Shown: positions 29,305-40,641, counted from the first letter of the stretch. The stretch: 64,000 nt of DNA from Clavibacter capsici (GCF_001280205.1 NZ_CP012573.1:2542001-2606000), one strand, 5' to 3'. Translations and numbers: made by a program. Notes: generated from the letters alone by a model not told the origin.

Positions 29305-30187
29305 GGCCCCGCGCGTCGACCGGGTCGACGCGACCCCCGACGCCGTCCGCGGGATCCTCGCGCTCGCCGACCGAGCACGCGAGGCCGACGGCCCCGCGCC
29401 CTTCAACGAGCAGACGCGCCTGACCCTCGGCGCCGACGACGGGCCGTCCGCGCTCGTCGTGCACGGGGAGGACGGCCGCCCGGTCGGCGCGGCGGTCGTG
29501 GCGCGCGGCGACGGCGGGGTCGCGGCCGAGCTCGTCGTGGATCCCGCCCACCGCCGACGGGGCGTCGGACGCGCGCTCCTCGACGCCGTGCTGGCCGACG
29601 CCGACGGATACCCCGTCTCGGTCTGGGCGCACGGCGACCACCCGGCAGCCCGCTCGCTCGCCGCCGCCGCCGGGCTCGACCGGGCCCGCGAGCTGCTCCG
29701 GCTGCGCGCGTCCGTCGCGGAGGCGCGCGACGGCCTCGGCGAGCGCCCGATGCCGGCGGGCCTCGCCCTCTCCTCCTTCTCCCCCGACGACGCCGACGAC
29801 TGGGTCGCGCTCAACGCCCGCGCGTTCGCGAGCCACCCCGAGCAGGGCCGCATGACCCGCGGCGACCTCGACGACCGCGTCGCCGAGCCCTGGTTCGACC
29901 CCGCCCTGCTGCTCCTCGCCCGCGACGCGGACGGCCGGCTCGCCGGCTTCCACTGGCTCAAGGTCGAGGACGGCGAGGCCGAGGTCTACGTGCTGGGCGT
30001 GGATCCCGACCGCGCCGCCCGCGGGCTCGGGTCCGCCCTCCTCGCCGCGGGCCTCGACCGGCTCGCCGCGCGGGGCCACGAGGACGTCGACCTGTACGTC
30101 GAGGCGGACAACGCGCCCGCCCTCGCCCTGTACCGCCGGGCCGCGTTCCGGGACGCCGCGGTCGACGTCCAGTACCGCCGCGCCTGA
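29273..30187 (+). CDS. mshD: Mycothiol synthase
   Basis: A 304-residue enzyme of two tandem GNAT domains that acetylates Cys-GlcN-Ins to complete mycothiol, the main actinobacterial low-molecular-weight thiol. Acetyl-CoA loops are [16 protein letters not shown] (about 83-98) and [16 protein letters not shown] (about 242-257); [16 protein letters not shown] is the conserved C-terminal GNAT segment. The start is GTG 29273, inside the end of glnR. Confidence 0.93.
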   Translation: MSAIPPPQEPEAPRVDRVDATPDAVRGILALADRAREADGPAPFNEQTRLTLGADDGPSALVVHGEDGRPVGAAVVARGDGGVAAELVVDPAHRRRGVGRALLDAVLADADGYPVSVWAHGDHPAARSLAAAAGLDRARELLRLRASVAEARDGLGERPMPAGLALSSFSPDDADDWVALNARAFASHPEQGRMTRGDLDDRVAEPWFDPALLLLARDADGRLAGFHWLKVEDGEAEVYVLGVDPDRAARGLGSALLAAGLDRLAARGHEDVDLYVEADNAPALALYRRAAFRDAAVDVQYRRA

Positions 30188-30220
30188 TCCCCGCGCCCCC
30201 GCCGGCGCGCCCCCGATGCG

Positions 30221-30242
30221 GTTCACCGTGCGTTCACCTCCC
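30221..30242 (+). promoter_or_regulatory. PHO-box-like direct repeat before ppk
   Basis: Two adjoining 11-bp units, GTTCACCGTGC and GTTCACCTCCC, match the Streptomyces PHO-box unit (GTTCACC core repeated every 11 bp). The CATGAT hexamer at 30269-30274 is a probable -10 element 26 bases downstream, ending six bases before the ppk ATG, so a bound regulator would sit just behind the -35 position. Confidence 0.82.
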
Positions 30243-30280
30243 CGAGGGCGGAGCGCACACCGCGATGCCATGATGGGCGG

Positions 30281-32461
<2,181 letters not shown>

Positions 32462-32484
32462 GCACGGCTCCGCGCCGGCCGTCC

Positions 32485-32523
32485 GCGGTCGGCGCCCCCG
32501 GGGCATCCGGGGGCGCCGACCGC
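32485..32523 (+). terminator. Terminator hairpin after ppk
   Basis: A perfect 17-bp stem (32485-32501 with 32507-32523) with a 5-base loop, between ppk and the next gene, which has its own promoter-like hexamer at 32538-32543. Confidence 0.82.
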
Positions 32524-32550
32524 GTCGCCGATCCGGCTAACCTGGCGGAC

Positions 32551-33492
32551 GTGACGTCCCGCCCCACCGTGTTCGCCGCCGGCGCCGTCGTCTGGCGAGT
32601 CCTCGAGGGGCGCATCCGGGTGCTCATCATCCACCGCACCCGCCGGCGCGACACCTCCCTCCCCAAGGGCAAGGTGGATCCGGGCGAGACCCTCCCGCAG
32701 ACCGCGGTCCGCGAGGTGCACGAGGAGACGGGCCTCCGGGTCGCGCTCGGCGTCCCCCTGGGGGCCATCGAGTACGGCATCTCCGGCGGGCGCCGCAAGT
32801 CCGTGAGCTACTGGGCCGCCGAGGCGACCGACGCCATGGTGGAGGCCGGCCGCTTCGAGCCGGACGACGAGGTCGAGAGCGTCGAGTGGGTGTCGATCCC
32901 CAACGCGCGCAAGCGCCTCGACTACCCGGGCGAGGTGCAGATCCTCGACCTGTTCGCCGGGCTCGTGGAGACGGGCTCGCACCGCTCGTTCGCCCTCATC
33001 GCGCTGCGTCACGGCCACGCCGTCCAGCCCTACGAGTGGGACGGCGCCGATGCCGGCAGGCCGCTCAGCGCGCGCGGCCGCGAGGAGGCGCGATCCATCG
33101 TCCCCACGCTCGCCGCGTTCGGGCCGCGCGTCATCACCAGCAGCACCGCCGAGCGCTGCCTGCAGACCGTCGGGCCGCTCGCGGAGGCCCTCGGACGCCA
33201 GGTGAAGGAGGACGCGGGCATCAGCCAGGACGCGTACGAGGCCGACGGCGGATCCGTGCGCGAGACCGTCGCGAAGCGCGTGCGCAAGGCGAGGAGCGCG
33301 GTGCTCTGCAGCCACAGCCCGGTCCTGCCGGAGATCCTGCACGAGATCGCCCTCGCCACCGAGACGCCCGACGCGAGCCGCATGCCGCGGGCCGGGATGC
33401 TGTCGCCCGCCGAGTTCTCGGTGGTGCACCTGTCGGCGTCCGACCCGGAGGCGGGGATCCTCGCCGTCGAGAGCTACGGGCCCTCCTCCTGA
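32551..33492 (+). CDS. MutT1-like fusion of Nudix hydrolase and histidine phosphatase
   Basis: A 313-residue protein. The N-terminal ~140 residues are a Nudix domain with the box GKVDPGETLPQ..REVHEETGL (about 44-66) that binds metal and pyrophosphate. The C-terminal ~165 residues are a histidine phosphatase with LRHGHA (near 152) carrying the phospho-His. This architecture is that of mycobacterial MutT1, which hydrolyses 8-oxo-dGTP and diadenosine polyphosphates. The start is GTG 32551; TAACCT at 32538-32543 ends seven bases before it, suggesting a leaderless mRNA. Confidence 0.9.
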   Translation: MTSRPTVFAAGAVVWRVLEGRIRVLIIHRTRRRDTSLPKGKVDPGETLPQTAVREVHEETGLRVALGVPLGAIEYGISGGRRKSVSYWAAEATDAMVEAGRFEPDDEVESVEWVSIPNARKRLDYPGEVQILDLFAGLVETGSHRSFALIALRHGHAVQPYEWDGADAGRPLSARGREEARSIVPTLAAFGPRVITSSTAERCLQTVGPLAEALGRQVKEDAGISQDAYEADGGSVRETVAKRVRKARSAVLCSHSPVLPEILHEIALATETPDASRMPRAGMLSPAEFSVVHLSASDPEAGILAVESYGPSS

Positions 33493-33584
33493 CGTCCGCG
33501 GACGCCGCGGGGTCGTCGCCCGTCCGGAGTCCGACCGACCACTGTGCGCCCGCGAGCCTGAGCCCGGCCCCATCCGCGCGGTGT

Positions 33585-33606
33585 GTTCACCTGCCGTTCA
33601 CCGATA
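33585..33606 (+). promoter_or_regulatory. PHO-box-like direct repeat before pstS
   Basis: GTTCACCTGCC followed directly by GTTCACCGATA, the same 11-bp direct repeat as before ppk. TAGCTT at 33634-33639 is a possible -10 element 27 bases downstream, close to the spacing seen at ppk. Probable target of RegX3. Confidence 0.85.
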
Positions 33607-33697
33607 TCGGCCGATCCGGTCAAGAGCCCGACATAGCTTCGTCCAGGGGCATGCACCGGCCCCCTCACAGCACGAAATACCCGGAAGGCTCCATCAC

Positions 33698-34795
33698 GTG
33701 AAGATCTCGCGTCTCGGCAGCGCAGCAGCGCTCGCCGCCGTCACCGCCATCGCCCTCTCCTCCTGCGCCGCCAACGAGGCGCCCGCCGAGGGAGGGTCCG
33801 CATCGGCGTCCACCCTCTCCGGCTCGCTCAACGGGATCGGCGCCACCTCCCAGGGCTCCGCCCAGGAGGCCTGGAGCGCCGCGTTCCAGACCGCCAACCC
33901 CGACGTCACCGTCAGCTACGCCGGCGAGGGTTCCGGCGCCGGACGCGAGGCCTTCATGGCCGGCGGCCAGAACGCCATGTTCGCCGGCTCCGACCGCGCG
34001 CTGAAGACCGACGAGCTCACCGGCACGTTCGGCCAGTGCGCCGACGGCACCAAGCCGATCGACGTCCCCGCCTACATCTCCCCCATCGCCATGATCTTCA
34101 AGATCGACGGCGTCAAGGAGCTGCACCTCGACCCCGCCACCACCGCGGGCATCTTCAAGGGCACCATCACGAAGTGGAACGACCCGGCCATCGTCGCGCT
34201 CAACCCCGACGCCACGATGCCCGACGCGGGCATCACCGCCGTGCACCGCTCGGACGACTCGGGCACCACCGAGAACTTCGCGAAGTACCTCAACACCACG
34301 GCGAAGGACGTCTGGGACGCCGAGCCCAAGGGCGTCTGGCCCTACCAGGGCGGCGAGGCGGCCCAGGGCACGTCCGGCGTCGTCGACGCCGTCACCGGCG
34401 GCACCAACATCATCGGCTACGCCGACGCGTCCAAGGCGGGCGACCTCGGCGTCGCGAAGATCAAGGTCGGCGACGAGTTCGTCGGCTTCTCCCCGGAGGC
34501 GGCAGCGGCCGTCGTCGAGGCCTCGCCCGAGGCCGAGGGCCGCGAGGAGAACGACGTCGTCTTCGACCTCGACTACTCCACCACCGAGGCGGGCGTCTAC
34601 CCGATCGTCCTCGTCAGCTACCTCATCGCCTGCCAGGAGTACAAGGACCCGGCCGTCGGCGAGCTCGTCAAGGCGTACGTCGGCTACGTGACCAGCACCG
34701 AGGGCCAGCAGGTCGCCGCCGAGAAGGCCGGCGCCGCGCCGCTGTCCGACACGGTCGCCGCGCAGGTCAAGACCGCGGTCGAGTCCATCAAGTAG
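33698..34795 (+). CDS. pstS: Phosphate ABC transporter substrate-binding lipoprotein PstS
   Basis: A 365-residue lipoprotein. The signal peptide ends in lipobox LSSC with Cys 23; the mature protein is a periplasmic-binding-type fold with phosphate-binding segments GIGATSQGSAQEAW, GEGSGAGREAF and the conserved SDDSGTTENF. It captures orthophosphate and delivers it to PstCA. The start is GTG 33698 with GGAAGG upstream. It lies first in pstSCAB, behind a PHO-box-like repeat and ahead of a strong hairpin that could lower downstream expression. Confidence 0.96.
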   Translation: MKISRLGSAAALAAVTAIALSSCAANEAPAEGGSASASTLSGSLNGIGATSQGSAQEAWSAAFQTANPDVTVSYAGEGSGAGREAFMAGGQNAMFAGSDRALKTDELTGTFGQCADGTKPIDVPAYISPIAMIFKIDGVKELHLDPATTAGIFKGTITKWNDPAIVALNPDATMPDAGITAVHRSDDSGTTENFAKYLNTTAKDVWDAEPKGVWPYQGGEAAQGTSGVVDAVTGGTNIIGYADASKAGDLGVAKIKVGDEFVGFSPEAAAAVVEASPEAEGREENDVVFDLDYSTTEAGVYPIVLVSYLIACQEYKDPAVGELVKAYVGYVTSTEGQQVAAEKAGAAPLSDTVAAQVKTAVESIK

Positions 34796-34807
34796 CACCC
34801 GCCGTCC

Positions 34808-34841
34808 GCCCCCTGACCCGCGTCCGCGCGGGTCAGGGGGC
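34808..34841 (+). terminator. Attenuator-like hairpin between pstS and pstC
   Basis: A 14-bp stem (34808-34821 with 34828-34841) and 6-base loop shortly after pstS. As pstSCAB is presumably one operon, it probably acts as a partial terminator or 3' end stabiliser that gives more binding protein than permease. Confidence 0.65.
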
Positions 34842-34903
34842 GCTCCCACGGGCGGCCCCCGCCGTCCCCAGCCCCACCATCTCGACCGTAGGGAACCCGA
34901 CCC

Positions 34904-35902
34904 ATGACGACCGCCGCCCCGCAGCCTCCCCAGGCTCCCGAGACCGATCGGCCGCGCGACGCCGCCGAACCCCGCAGCTCGCAGGACGCGAAGCCCAAGG
35001 CCCGCGTGGGCGACCGCATCTTCTCCGGGGCATCCCGCGGGTCCGGCACGCTCATCCTCGTGATCCTCGCGGCCGTCGCGCTGTTCCTCATCGTGCAGAG
35101 CATCCCCGCCCTCACCGCGCCCCCCGCGGAGGTCTCCGGCGGCAGCGGCTTCTGGGCCTTCGTCGGGCCGCTCATGTTCGGCACCGTCTACGCCGCCGCG
35201 CTCGCCATGCTCATGGCCGTCCCGGTCGCCATCGGCATCGCCCTGTTCATCTCGCACTACGCGCCGCGCCGGCTCGCGCAGGGCCTCGGCTACATCATCG
35301 ACCTGCTGGCCGCGGTGCCCTCCGTGGTCTTCGGCCTCTGGGGCATCACCGTCCTCGCGCCGTTCCTGCAGCCGTTCTACGCGTTCGTCACCGACGCCTT
35401 CGGCTGGTTCCCGCTCTTCGCCGGCCCCGTCTCCGGCACCGGCCGCACGATCTTCACGGTCGCGGTGGTCCTCGCCGTCATGATCCTGCCCATCGTCACC
35501 GCGCTCTCCCGCGAGGTCTTCCTCCAGACGCCGAAGCTGCACGAGGAGGCGGCGCTCGCCCTGGGGGCGACGCGCTGGGAGATGATCCAGACCGCCGTCC
35601 TGCCGTTCGGCCGCCCCGGCATCATCTCGGCCTCGATGCTCGGCCTCGGCCGCGCCCTCGGCGAGACGATGGCGGTCGCGATCGTCCTCTCCCCCGCCGC
35701 GGTCGTGAACTTCGCCTGGTTCCAGTCGACGAACTCGAACACCATCGCCGCGAACATCGCGCTGAGCTTCCCCGAGGCGTACGGCCTCAAGGTCAACGAG
35801 CTCATCGCGTCCGGCCTCATGCTCTTCGTCATCACGCTGGCCGTGAACATGCTGGCCCGCTACATCATCAGCCGCCGCAAGGCCTTCTCCGGAGCGAACT
35901 AA
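34904..35902 (+). CDS. pstC: Phosphate ABC transporter permease PstC
   Basis: A 332-residue inner-membrane subunit with six transmembrane helices, starting at about residues 47-65. The EAA-type cytosolic loop that docks onto PstB is EEAALALGATRWEMIQTAVLP (about 213-233). A Pro/Arg-rich cytosolic N terminus of ~40 residues precedes the first helix. The stop overlaps the start of pstA by one base (TAATG), so translation is coupled. Confidence 0.95.
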   Translation: MTTAAPQPPQAPETDRPRDAAEPRSSQDAKPKARVGDRIFSGASRGSGTLILVILAAVALFLIVQSIPALTAPPAEVSGGSGFWAFVGPLMFGTVYAAALAMLMAVPVAIGIALFISHYAPRRLAQGLGYIIDLLAAVPSVVFGLWGITVLAPFLQPFYAFVTDAFGWFPLFAGPVSGTGRTIFTVAVVLAVMILPIVTALSREVFLQTPKLHEEAALALGATRWEMIQTAVLPFGRPGIISASMLGLGRALGETMAVAIVLSPAAVVNFAWFQSTNSNTIAANIALSFPEAYGLKVNELIASGLMLFVITLAVNMLARYIISRRKAFSGAN

Positions 35903-37002
35903 TGGCGACGACAGCCCCCTCCCGCACGCGGCCCGCGGCGAGCACCCTGCCCAACTCCCTCACCGCCGGCAAGCTGCACCGCTTCACGGCCCCCGCGATC
36001 TTCGTCGCGTCCTGGCTCGTGATGGCCGCGATCTTCCTCGTGCTCCAGCTCTCGGGCGCCGCGGAGGGGTTCAACCTCGTGGGCACCGCGGTGTTCGGCA
36101 CGCTCCTGTTCGCCGTCGCCCTGTTCAGCATCTCGCTCGCCGTGGAGGGCGAGCGCAAGGCGAAGGACCGGGTCATCACGATCCTCGTCACGGTCGCGTT
36201 CGTGCTCGCGCTCATCCCGCTGATCTCGCTCGTCATCACGGCCGTCACCAACGGATCCGCCCGCTTCGACCCGCTGTTCTTCAACTCGAGCCTGCGCAAC
36301 GTGGTCGGCGAGGGCGGCGGCGGCCTCCACGCCATCATCGGCACGCTGATCGTCACGGCCATCGCCGCGGTGATCTCCATCCCCGTGGGCCTGATGGCCG
36401 CCATCTACCTCGTGGAGTACGGCCGCGGTCGCCTGGCCCGCGCGATCACGTTCTTCGTCGACGTGATGACCGGCATCCCGTCCATCGTCGCCGGCCTCTT
36501 CGCCTACGCGCTGCTCGTGATCTTCCTCGGCCCCGGCATCCGCCTGGGCTTCGGCGGCGCGCTGGCGCTCTCCGTGCTGATGATCCCCGTGGTCGTGCGC
36601 AGCGCCGAGGAGATGCTGAAGCTGGTCCCCAACGAGCTCCGCGAGGCGTCGTACGCGCTCGGCGTGCCGAAGTGGCTGACCATCGTGAAGATCGTCCTGC
36701 CGACGTCGCTGGCCGGCATCGTCACGGGCGTGATGCTCGCCATCGCGCGCGTCATCGGCGAGACCGCGCCGCTGCTCATCGTGGCCGGCTTCACGCAGAG
36801 CATGAACTACAACCCGTTCAAGGACCAGATGATGACCCTGCCGGTGTTCGTCTTCCGGCAGTACGCCGACCAGGGCAGCGACGCGTTCGCCTACGTGGAC
36901 CGCGCGTGGACCGGCGCGCTCGTGCTGATCCTCATCGTGATGCTGCTGAACATCGTCGCCCGCCTCATCGCCCGCATCTTCGCCCCCAAGCTCGGCCGCT
37001 AG
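35902..37002 (+). CDS. pstA: Phosphate ABC transporter permease PstA
   Basis: A 366-residue permease that pairs with PstC. Three extra N-terminal helices (about 30-110) precede the usual six-helix permease core; the EAA loop is NELREASYALGVPKWLTIVK (about 242-261). FVDVMTGIPSIVAGLFAY is a conserved PstA segment. The ATG at 35902 overlaps the pstC stop; upstream frame extension is spurious as it runs antisense-free through pstS/pstC in another frame. pstB follows after 44 bases. Confidence 0.95.
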   Translation: MATTAPSRTRPAASTLPNSLTAGKLHRFTAPAIFVASWLVMAAIFLVLQLSGAAEGFNLVGTAVFGTLLFAVALFSISLAVEGERKAKDRVITILVTVAFVLALIPLISLVITAVTNGSARFDPLFFNSSLRNVVGEGGGGLHAIIGTLIVTAIAAVISIPVGLMAAIYLVEYGRGRLARAITFFVDVMTGIPSIVAGLFAYALLVIFLGPGIRLGFGGALALSVLMIPVVVRSAEEMLKLVPNELREASYALGVPKWLTIVKIVLPTSLAGIVTGVMLAIARVIGETAPLLIVAGFTQSMNYNPFKDQMMTLPVFVFRQYADQGSDAFAYVDRAWTGALVLILIVMLLNIVARLIARIFAPKLGR

Positions 37003-37046
37003 CGCCCGCTCCCCCGGCCCACTCACCCGATCGGTAGGAACACCCT

Positions 37047-37826
37047 TTGTCCAAGAGCATCGAAGTCAACGACCTGAACGTCTACTACGGCAAGTTCAAG
37101 GCGGTCGAGGACGTCAACCTGCGGATCGAGCCGCGCACGGTCACCGCCTTCATCGGCCCGTCCGGCTGCGGCAAGTCCACCTTCCTGCGCACGCTCAACC
37201 GCATGCACGAGGTCATCCCCGGCGCGTACGTCGAGGGCGAGGTGCTCGTCGACGGCAACGACCTCTACGGCCCCGGCGTCGACCCGGTGCTCGTGCGCCG
37301 CCAGGTCGGCATGGTCTTCCAGCGGCCGAACCCGTTCCCCACCATGTCGATCCGCGACAACGTGCTCGCGGGCGTGAAGCTCAACAACCGCAAGATCTCC
37401 AAGTCGGACGCGGACGCGCTCGTCGAGCAGTCGCTCATCGGCGCCAACCTCTGGAACGAGGTGAAGGACCGCCTGGCCCTTCCCGGATCCGGCCTCTCCG
37501 GCGGCCAGCAGCAGCGCCTCTGCATCGCGCGCGCCATCGCGGTGCAGCCGGACGTGGTGCTGATGGACGAGCCGTGCTCCGCGCTCGACCCGATCTCCAC
37601 GCTCGCCATCGAGGACCTCATCGAGGAGCTCAAGGCGCAGTACACGATCGTGATCGTGACCCACAACATGCAGCAGGCCAGCCGCGTCTCCGACCGCACC
37701 GCGTTCTTCAACATCGCGGGCACGGGCAAGCCGGGCAAGCTCATCGAGTACGACGACACCACCACCATGTTCTCGAAGCCCAGCGTGCAGGCCACCGAGG
37801 ACTACGTGAGCGGCCGCTTCGGCTGA
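37047..37826 (+). CDS. pstB: Phosphate ABC transporter ATPase PstB
   Basis: A 259-residue ATPase that powers phosphate import. Walker A is GPSGCGKST (about 34-42), the Q-loop is [12 protein letters not shown], the signature [14 protein letters not shown] near 151-164, Walker B is [13 protein letters not shown] and the switch His lies in [10 protein letters not shown]. The start is TTG 37047, rare, with only a weak TAGGAA upstream; this start gives the conserved N terminus ([12 protein letters not shown]) and no better one exists. A 19-bp hairpin ends the operon. Confidence 0.95.
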   Translation: MSKSIEVNDLNVYYGKFKAVEDVNLRIEPRTVTAFIGPSGCGKSTFLRTLNRMHEVIPGAYVEGEVLVDGNDLYGPGVDPVLVRRQVGMVFQRPNPFPTMSIRDNVLAGVKLNNRKISKSDADALVEQSLIGANLWNEVKDRLALPGSGLSGGQQQRLCIARAIAVQPDVVLMDEPCSALDPISTLAIEDLIEELKAQYTIVIVTHNMQQASRVSDRTAFFNIAGTGKPGKLIEYDDTTTMFSKPSVQATEDYVSGRFG

Positions 37827-37840
37827 TCCGCCGCGAGACG

Positions 37841-37882
37841 GACGACGGCCCCGCATCCTTCGCAGGATGCGGGGCCGTCGTC
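37841..37882. terminator. Bidirectional terminator after pstB
   Basis: A perfect 19-bp stem (37841-37859 with 37864-37882) with tetraloop tcgc, between the convergent pstB and anti-sigma-factor genes. Confidence 0.9.
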
Positions 37883-37903
37883 GTCGTGCGGGCGGTCGCG
37901 TGA

Positions 37904-38791
37904 TCAGGTGCTGGTGACCGCCACGATGGGCTCGGTGGTGGGCTGCTCGGATCCGCCCTCGGGCTCGACCGTGATGGCCACGGTGTCGCCCGGCGTGTAG
38001 CGGCCCTCGAGCACGGCGTGACCCGCTCCGCCCTCGGACGGCATGACGCCGGCGGAGACGGGGCCGGACTTGCCGACGTACCACATCTGGAGCACGCGGC
38101 CGTCGGGCAGCGGCGACGCGTCGTTGAGCACGACCGCCGTCCTCGCCTCGGAGGCCGAGAAGTAGACCGTGGCAGTACCGCCGCCGACGACGTCGCGCTT
38201 GTCGATCACCACGTCGGACGCGGTGGTCACCTGCTCGTACGCCGAGGCGACGGGACCCTGCGAGCTGCCGGGGCCGCCCACGTTCGCGCCGACGACCACG
38301 CCGCCGACCACGAGCACGACGGCCGCGGCCGCGACGCCGATGAGGGCGCCGGGCCTGCGGAACCAGCGCTCGGAGGCGCGGGCCGACGCGGAGCCGAGGC
38401 GCTCGCGGGGAGCGGACGCGGACGGAGCCGAGGGAGCGGACGCGGATGGAGCCGAGGGAGCGGACGCGTCGCCGGCGGCGACGGCCGGACGGAGCTCCGT
38501 CACGGGCGCGGGCCGGCGGTCGTCGGCGGGCGCCGCATCGGGCACGGCGAGCGGCGGCAGCTGCGGGGTGGCGTCGAGCAGGGACATGAGGTCGGCCTTG
38601 AGGCGCGGCGAGGGATCCACCGGCTCGGTCGTCCAGGCGAGGTCGGCCGCGGTCGCCCGCAGCTCCTCGACCTCGGCGCGGAGCACCGGGTCGCGCTCCA
38701 GGAGCGCCTCGAACTCGGCCGCCTCGTGCGCGTCCACGGCGCCGAGCGCGTAGGCCGCGGTGAGCGTGCGGAGGTCGTCGTCGGTGGTCAT
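37904..38791 (-). CDS. rskA: Anti-sigma-K-type factor RskA
   Basis: A 295-residue single-pass membrane protein. The cytosolic N-terminal domain (about 1-80; LTAAYALGAVDAHEAAEFE) is the usual sigma-binding anti-sigma domain. A linker with repeated Ala-Pro-Ser units (about 108-128) leads to a transmembrane helix at about 147-169, and the outer part is the anti-sigma-K (RskA) domain with VLQMWYVGKSG. It probably holds the ECF sigma factor encoded just upstream; release would follow proteolysis in the membrane. ATG 38791 overlaps the sigma gene stop (ATGA). Confidence 0.88.
   Translation of the reverse strand: MTTDDDLRTLTAAYALGAVDAHEAAEFEALLERDPVLRAEVEELRATAADLAWTTEPVDPSPRLKADLMSLLDATPQLPPLAVPDAAPADDRRPAPVTELRPAVAAGDASAPSAPSASAPSAPSASAPRERLGSASARASERWFRRPGALIGVAAAAVVLVVGGVVVGANVGGPGSSQGPVASAYEQVTTASDVVIDKRDVVGGGTATVYFSASEARTAVVLNDASPLPDGRVLQMWYVGKSGPVSAGVMPSEGGAGHAVLEGRYTPGDTVAITVEPEGGSEQPTTEPIVAVTST
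38409..38468 (-). repeat. 24-bp tandem repeat inside the anti-sigma-factor gene
   Basis: Two full 24-bp units (38409-38432 and 38433-38456, one C/T difference) and half of a third (38457-38468). They encode the Ala-Pro-Ser-rich linker between the anti-sigma domain and the membrane helix. Being a multiple of three, copy-number change would keep the frame. Confidence 0.9.
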
Positions 38792-39390
38792 GATGCGACC
38801 CCCATCTCGTCGCGCAGGCGGATCATGCCGTCGCGCAGACGCGTCTTCACGGTGCCGATGGGCACGTCGAGCATGGAGGCGACCTCGCTGTGGCTGTAGC
38901 CGCCGTAGTACGCGAGCGAGACGGCCTGGCGCTGGATCTCGGTGAGCTTCGTCATCGCCTTCTTCACCCTCTCGTGCTCGATGCTGATCTCGACGGTCTC
39001 GGAGACCTGGTCGTAGCCGCTCTCGTGGTCGCGGATGCCGATGCGAACATCGCGGTCACGGCTGGACTGGGAGGCGCGCACGCGGTCGACCGCGCGGCGG
39101 TGGGCCATGGTGAGGACCCACGTGGTCGCTGCGCCCCTGGCGGGGTCGAAGCGGGAAGCGGACTGCCAGATCTCCAGGAAGATCTCCTGCGTGACCTCCT
39201 CCGACTGCGCGTGGTCGACGAGCAGGCGGCGGACGAGGCCGAGGACGCGCGGGGCGAGCTGGTCGTAGAGCTCGGCGAAGGCGCGCCTGTCGCCCTGGGC
39301 GACGCGGCCGAGGAGGGCCTCCTTCGACTCGGGGTCCGCCGGCCCGGGTAGGTCGGGACGCTCGATCGATGAAGGCACGAGCCCCAGCAT
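38788..39390 (-). CDS. sigK: ECF sigma factor, SigK type
   Basis: A 200-residue extracytoplasmic-function sigma factor. Region 2 (about 35-105: RAFAELYDQLAPRVLGLV, EEVTQEIFLEIW, WVLTMAHRRAVDRVR) binds the -10 element and core polymerase; region 4 (about 140-195: LTEIQRQAVSLAYYGGYSHSEVA, IGTVKTRLRDGM) binds the -35. Coupled by a four-base overlap to its anti-sigma gene. The N terminus is uncertain: ATG 39390 is used, but ATG 39414 or GTG 39378 are possible. Confidence 0.9.
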   Translation of the reverse strand: MLGLVPSSIERPDLPGPADPESKEALLGRVAQGDRRAFAELYDQLAPRVLGLVRRLLVDHAQSEEVTQEIFLEIWQSASRFDPARGAATTWVLTMAHRRAVDRVRASQSSRDRDVRIGIRDHESGYDQVSETVEISIEHERVKKAMTKLTEIQRQAVSLAYYGGYSHSEVASMLDVPIGTVKTRLRDGMIRLRDEMGVAS

Positions 39391-39936
39391 CCCAGACCCG
39401 GCCGGGTTCCGCATGCAGGCGCATCGACGCCGGCCGAGCGGAGGTGGATGTGCGGGGAGGTCATGTGGGTCTTCCGGGTGGTGGAGCGGATGGTGCGGGA
39501 GGTAGCGGGGAGCCCCGCACCGGTCGGATCCCGCTCTCGCGGCATCTGGGATGGCCGGGCGGCCTGCCGCGCAGCAGGACACGACCGATGCGGGTCGCAC
39601 CCTCACGGGTGTCGGATGCGGAGCGGGTGAGCGCCCCACGATGACTCTTCGGCGCGGGTCACGTCCTGGATTGGTCACAGGACGCCCGGATCCCACGGGG
39701 ACGGACGACGCCGGGCGGGCCGCTCGCGTGGGGGGGCCATCCTCCCGGCGAGGGAGGGCGAGAGGAGCCGGACCGCAGGAACGCCTCTCGGCGCGAGGCC
39801 GCTCGGAGCGGCGAATATTGGAGCCCGGGGTTACTGCGGCCCGACCTCGACCACTGTACGCGAGACGGCGCGGGCTGTCGTCCCGGGCGTCGCGCTCACA
39901 GCGAACGGGGCGGATCCGCGGACGCGTCCCCGCGGA
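39391..39936. other. Long intergenic stretch upstream of sigK
   Basis: 546 bases between two minus-strand genes with no frame that looks like coding sequence. It contains GTCCTG/CAGGAC inverted hexamers around 39670-39690, a run of seven G near 39731, and the AT-containing gaatattgg near 39813. It probably holds the sigK promoter; nothing else is identifiable. Confidence 0.4.
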
Positions 39937-39938
39937 TC
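39913..39938 (-). terminator. Short hairpin at the 3' end of the 210-codon gene
   Basis: A 9-bp stem GATCCGCGG/CCGCGGATC (39913-39921 with 39930-39938) overlapping the stop codon of the gene at 39937. No T-run. Confidence 0.45.
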
Positions 39939-40569
39939 AGTCGAGCCGCTCGCTCCGCCACAGCCGGGCGCACTGCACGAGGTCGGCGGCCATCTGCGAG
40001 AGGCGGAGGGCACGCGTGGTGAGGTCGCCGGCGCGCTCCGGGGACGCCGTGGCGTCCAGGTCGTCGGCGACGCTCGTCGCGCCGAGCGCGGCCAGCCGGC
40101 TGAACGCGCCGGCGCGGTCGAGGGCGACCGCGAAGTCGCCGGTGAACAGGCCCCGGAGGATGCTGTCGGCGAGCTCCACGATCTCGGCGGGCCCGGTGGG
40201 CGCCGTGGCCCCGGCGACGACGGGGTCGATGGTCGTGGCGACCTCCGTGCCGCGCTGGTACAGGAGGCTGATGCCGTCGGGATCCTGGCGGATCAGCGCG
40301 CGCATGAGGTACAGCCGCCAGAGCGCGCCCGGCAGGCTGCGCGGGCTCGCGCGCGACCACAGCTCGGCGACCGCGTCGATGCCGTGCTCGTCGGTGTAGG
40401 AGATGAGGCGCTCGACGACCGCGGGGTCGGGATCCGCCCGCACGCGCGCCAGCAGCGCCGACGCGGTCTCGTGGGCCACGCGGCTGATCATGGCGGGGTC
40501 CTCGCCGCCGAGCATGCTCTCGAACTTGGACCCGGAGAACTTGGTGGGCTTGTGGTAGTCGCCGGACAT
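39937..40569 (-). CDS. Actinobacterial hypothetical protein, 210 residues
   Basis: A soluble, helix-rich protein with a basic N terminus (MSGDYHKPTKFSGSKFE) and no catalytic signature. Similar Microbacteriaceae proteins have, as I recall, been annotated as an RNA polymerase subunit, which the sequence does not support; I assign no function. TACGCT on the minus strand ends seven bases before the ATG, suggesting a leaderless transcript. It is divergent from the small membrane-protein gene at 40677. Confidence 0.75.
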   Translation of the reverse strand: MSGDYHKPTKFSGSKFESMLGGEDPAMISRVAHETASALLARVRADPDPAVVERLISYTDEHGIDAVAELWSRASPRSLPGALWRLYLMRALIRQDPDGISLLYQRGTEVATTIDPVVAGATAPTGPAEIVELADSILRGLFTGDFAVALDRAGAFSRLAALGATSVADDLDATASPERAGDLTTRALRLSQMAADLVQCARLWRSERLD

Positions 40570-40641
40570 CCCGGCAAGCGTACGCCGGGCGGGGCGACCG
40601 CCGTCCGGCGCGCGTCGGGGCCACCCGCGTAGGCTGGATCC

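Noticed and set aside
39551-40399. 282-codon plus-strand frame in the gap upstream of sigK
   Set aside because: Its 3' half is antisense to the 210-codon gene and its 5' half is Arg/Gly/Pro-rich with no start signal.
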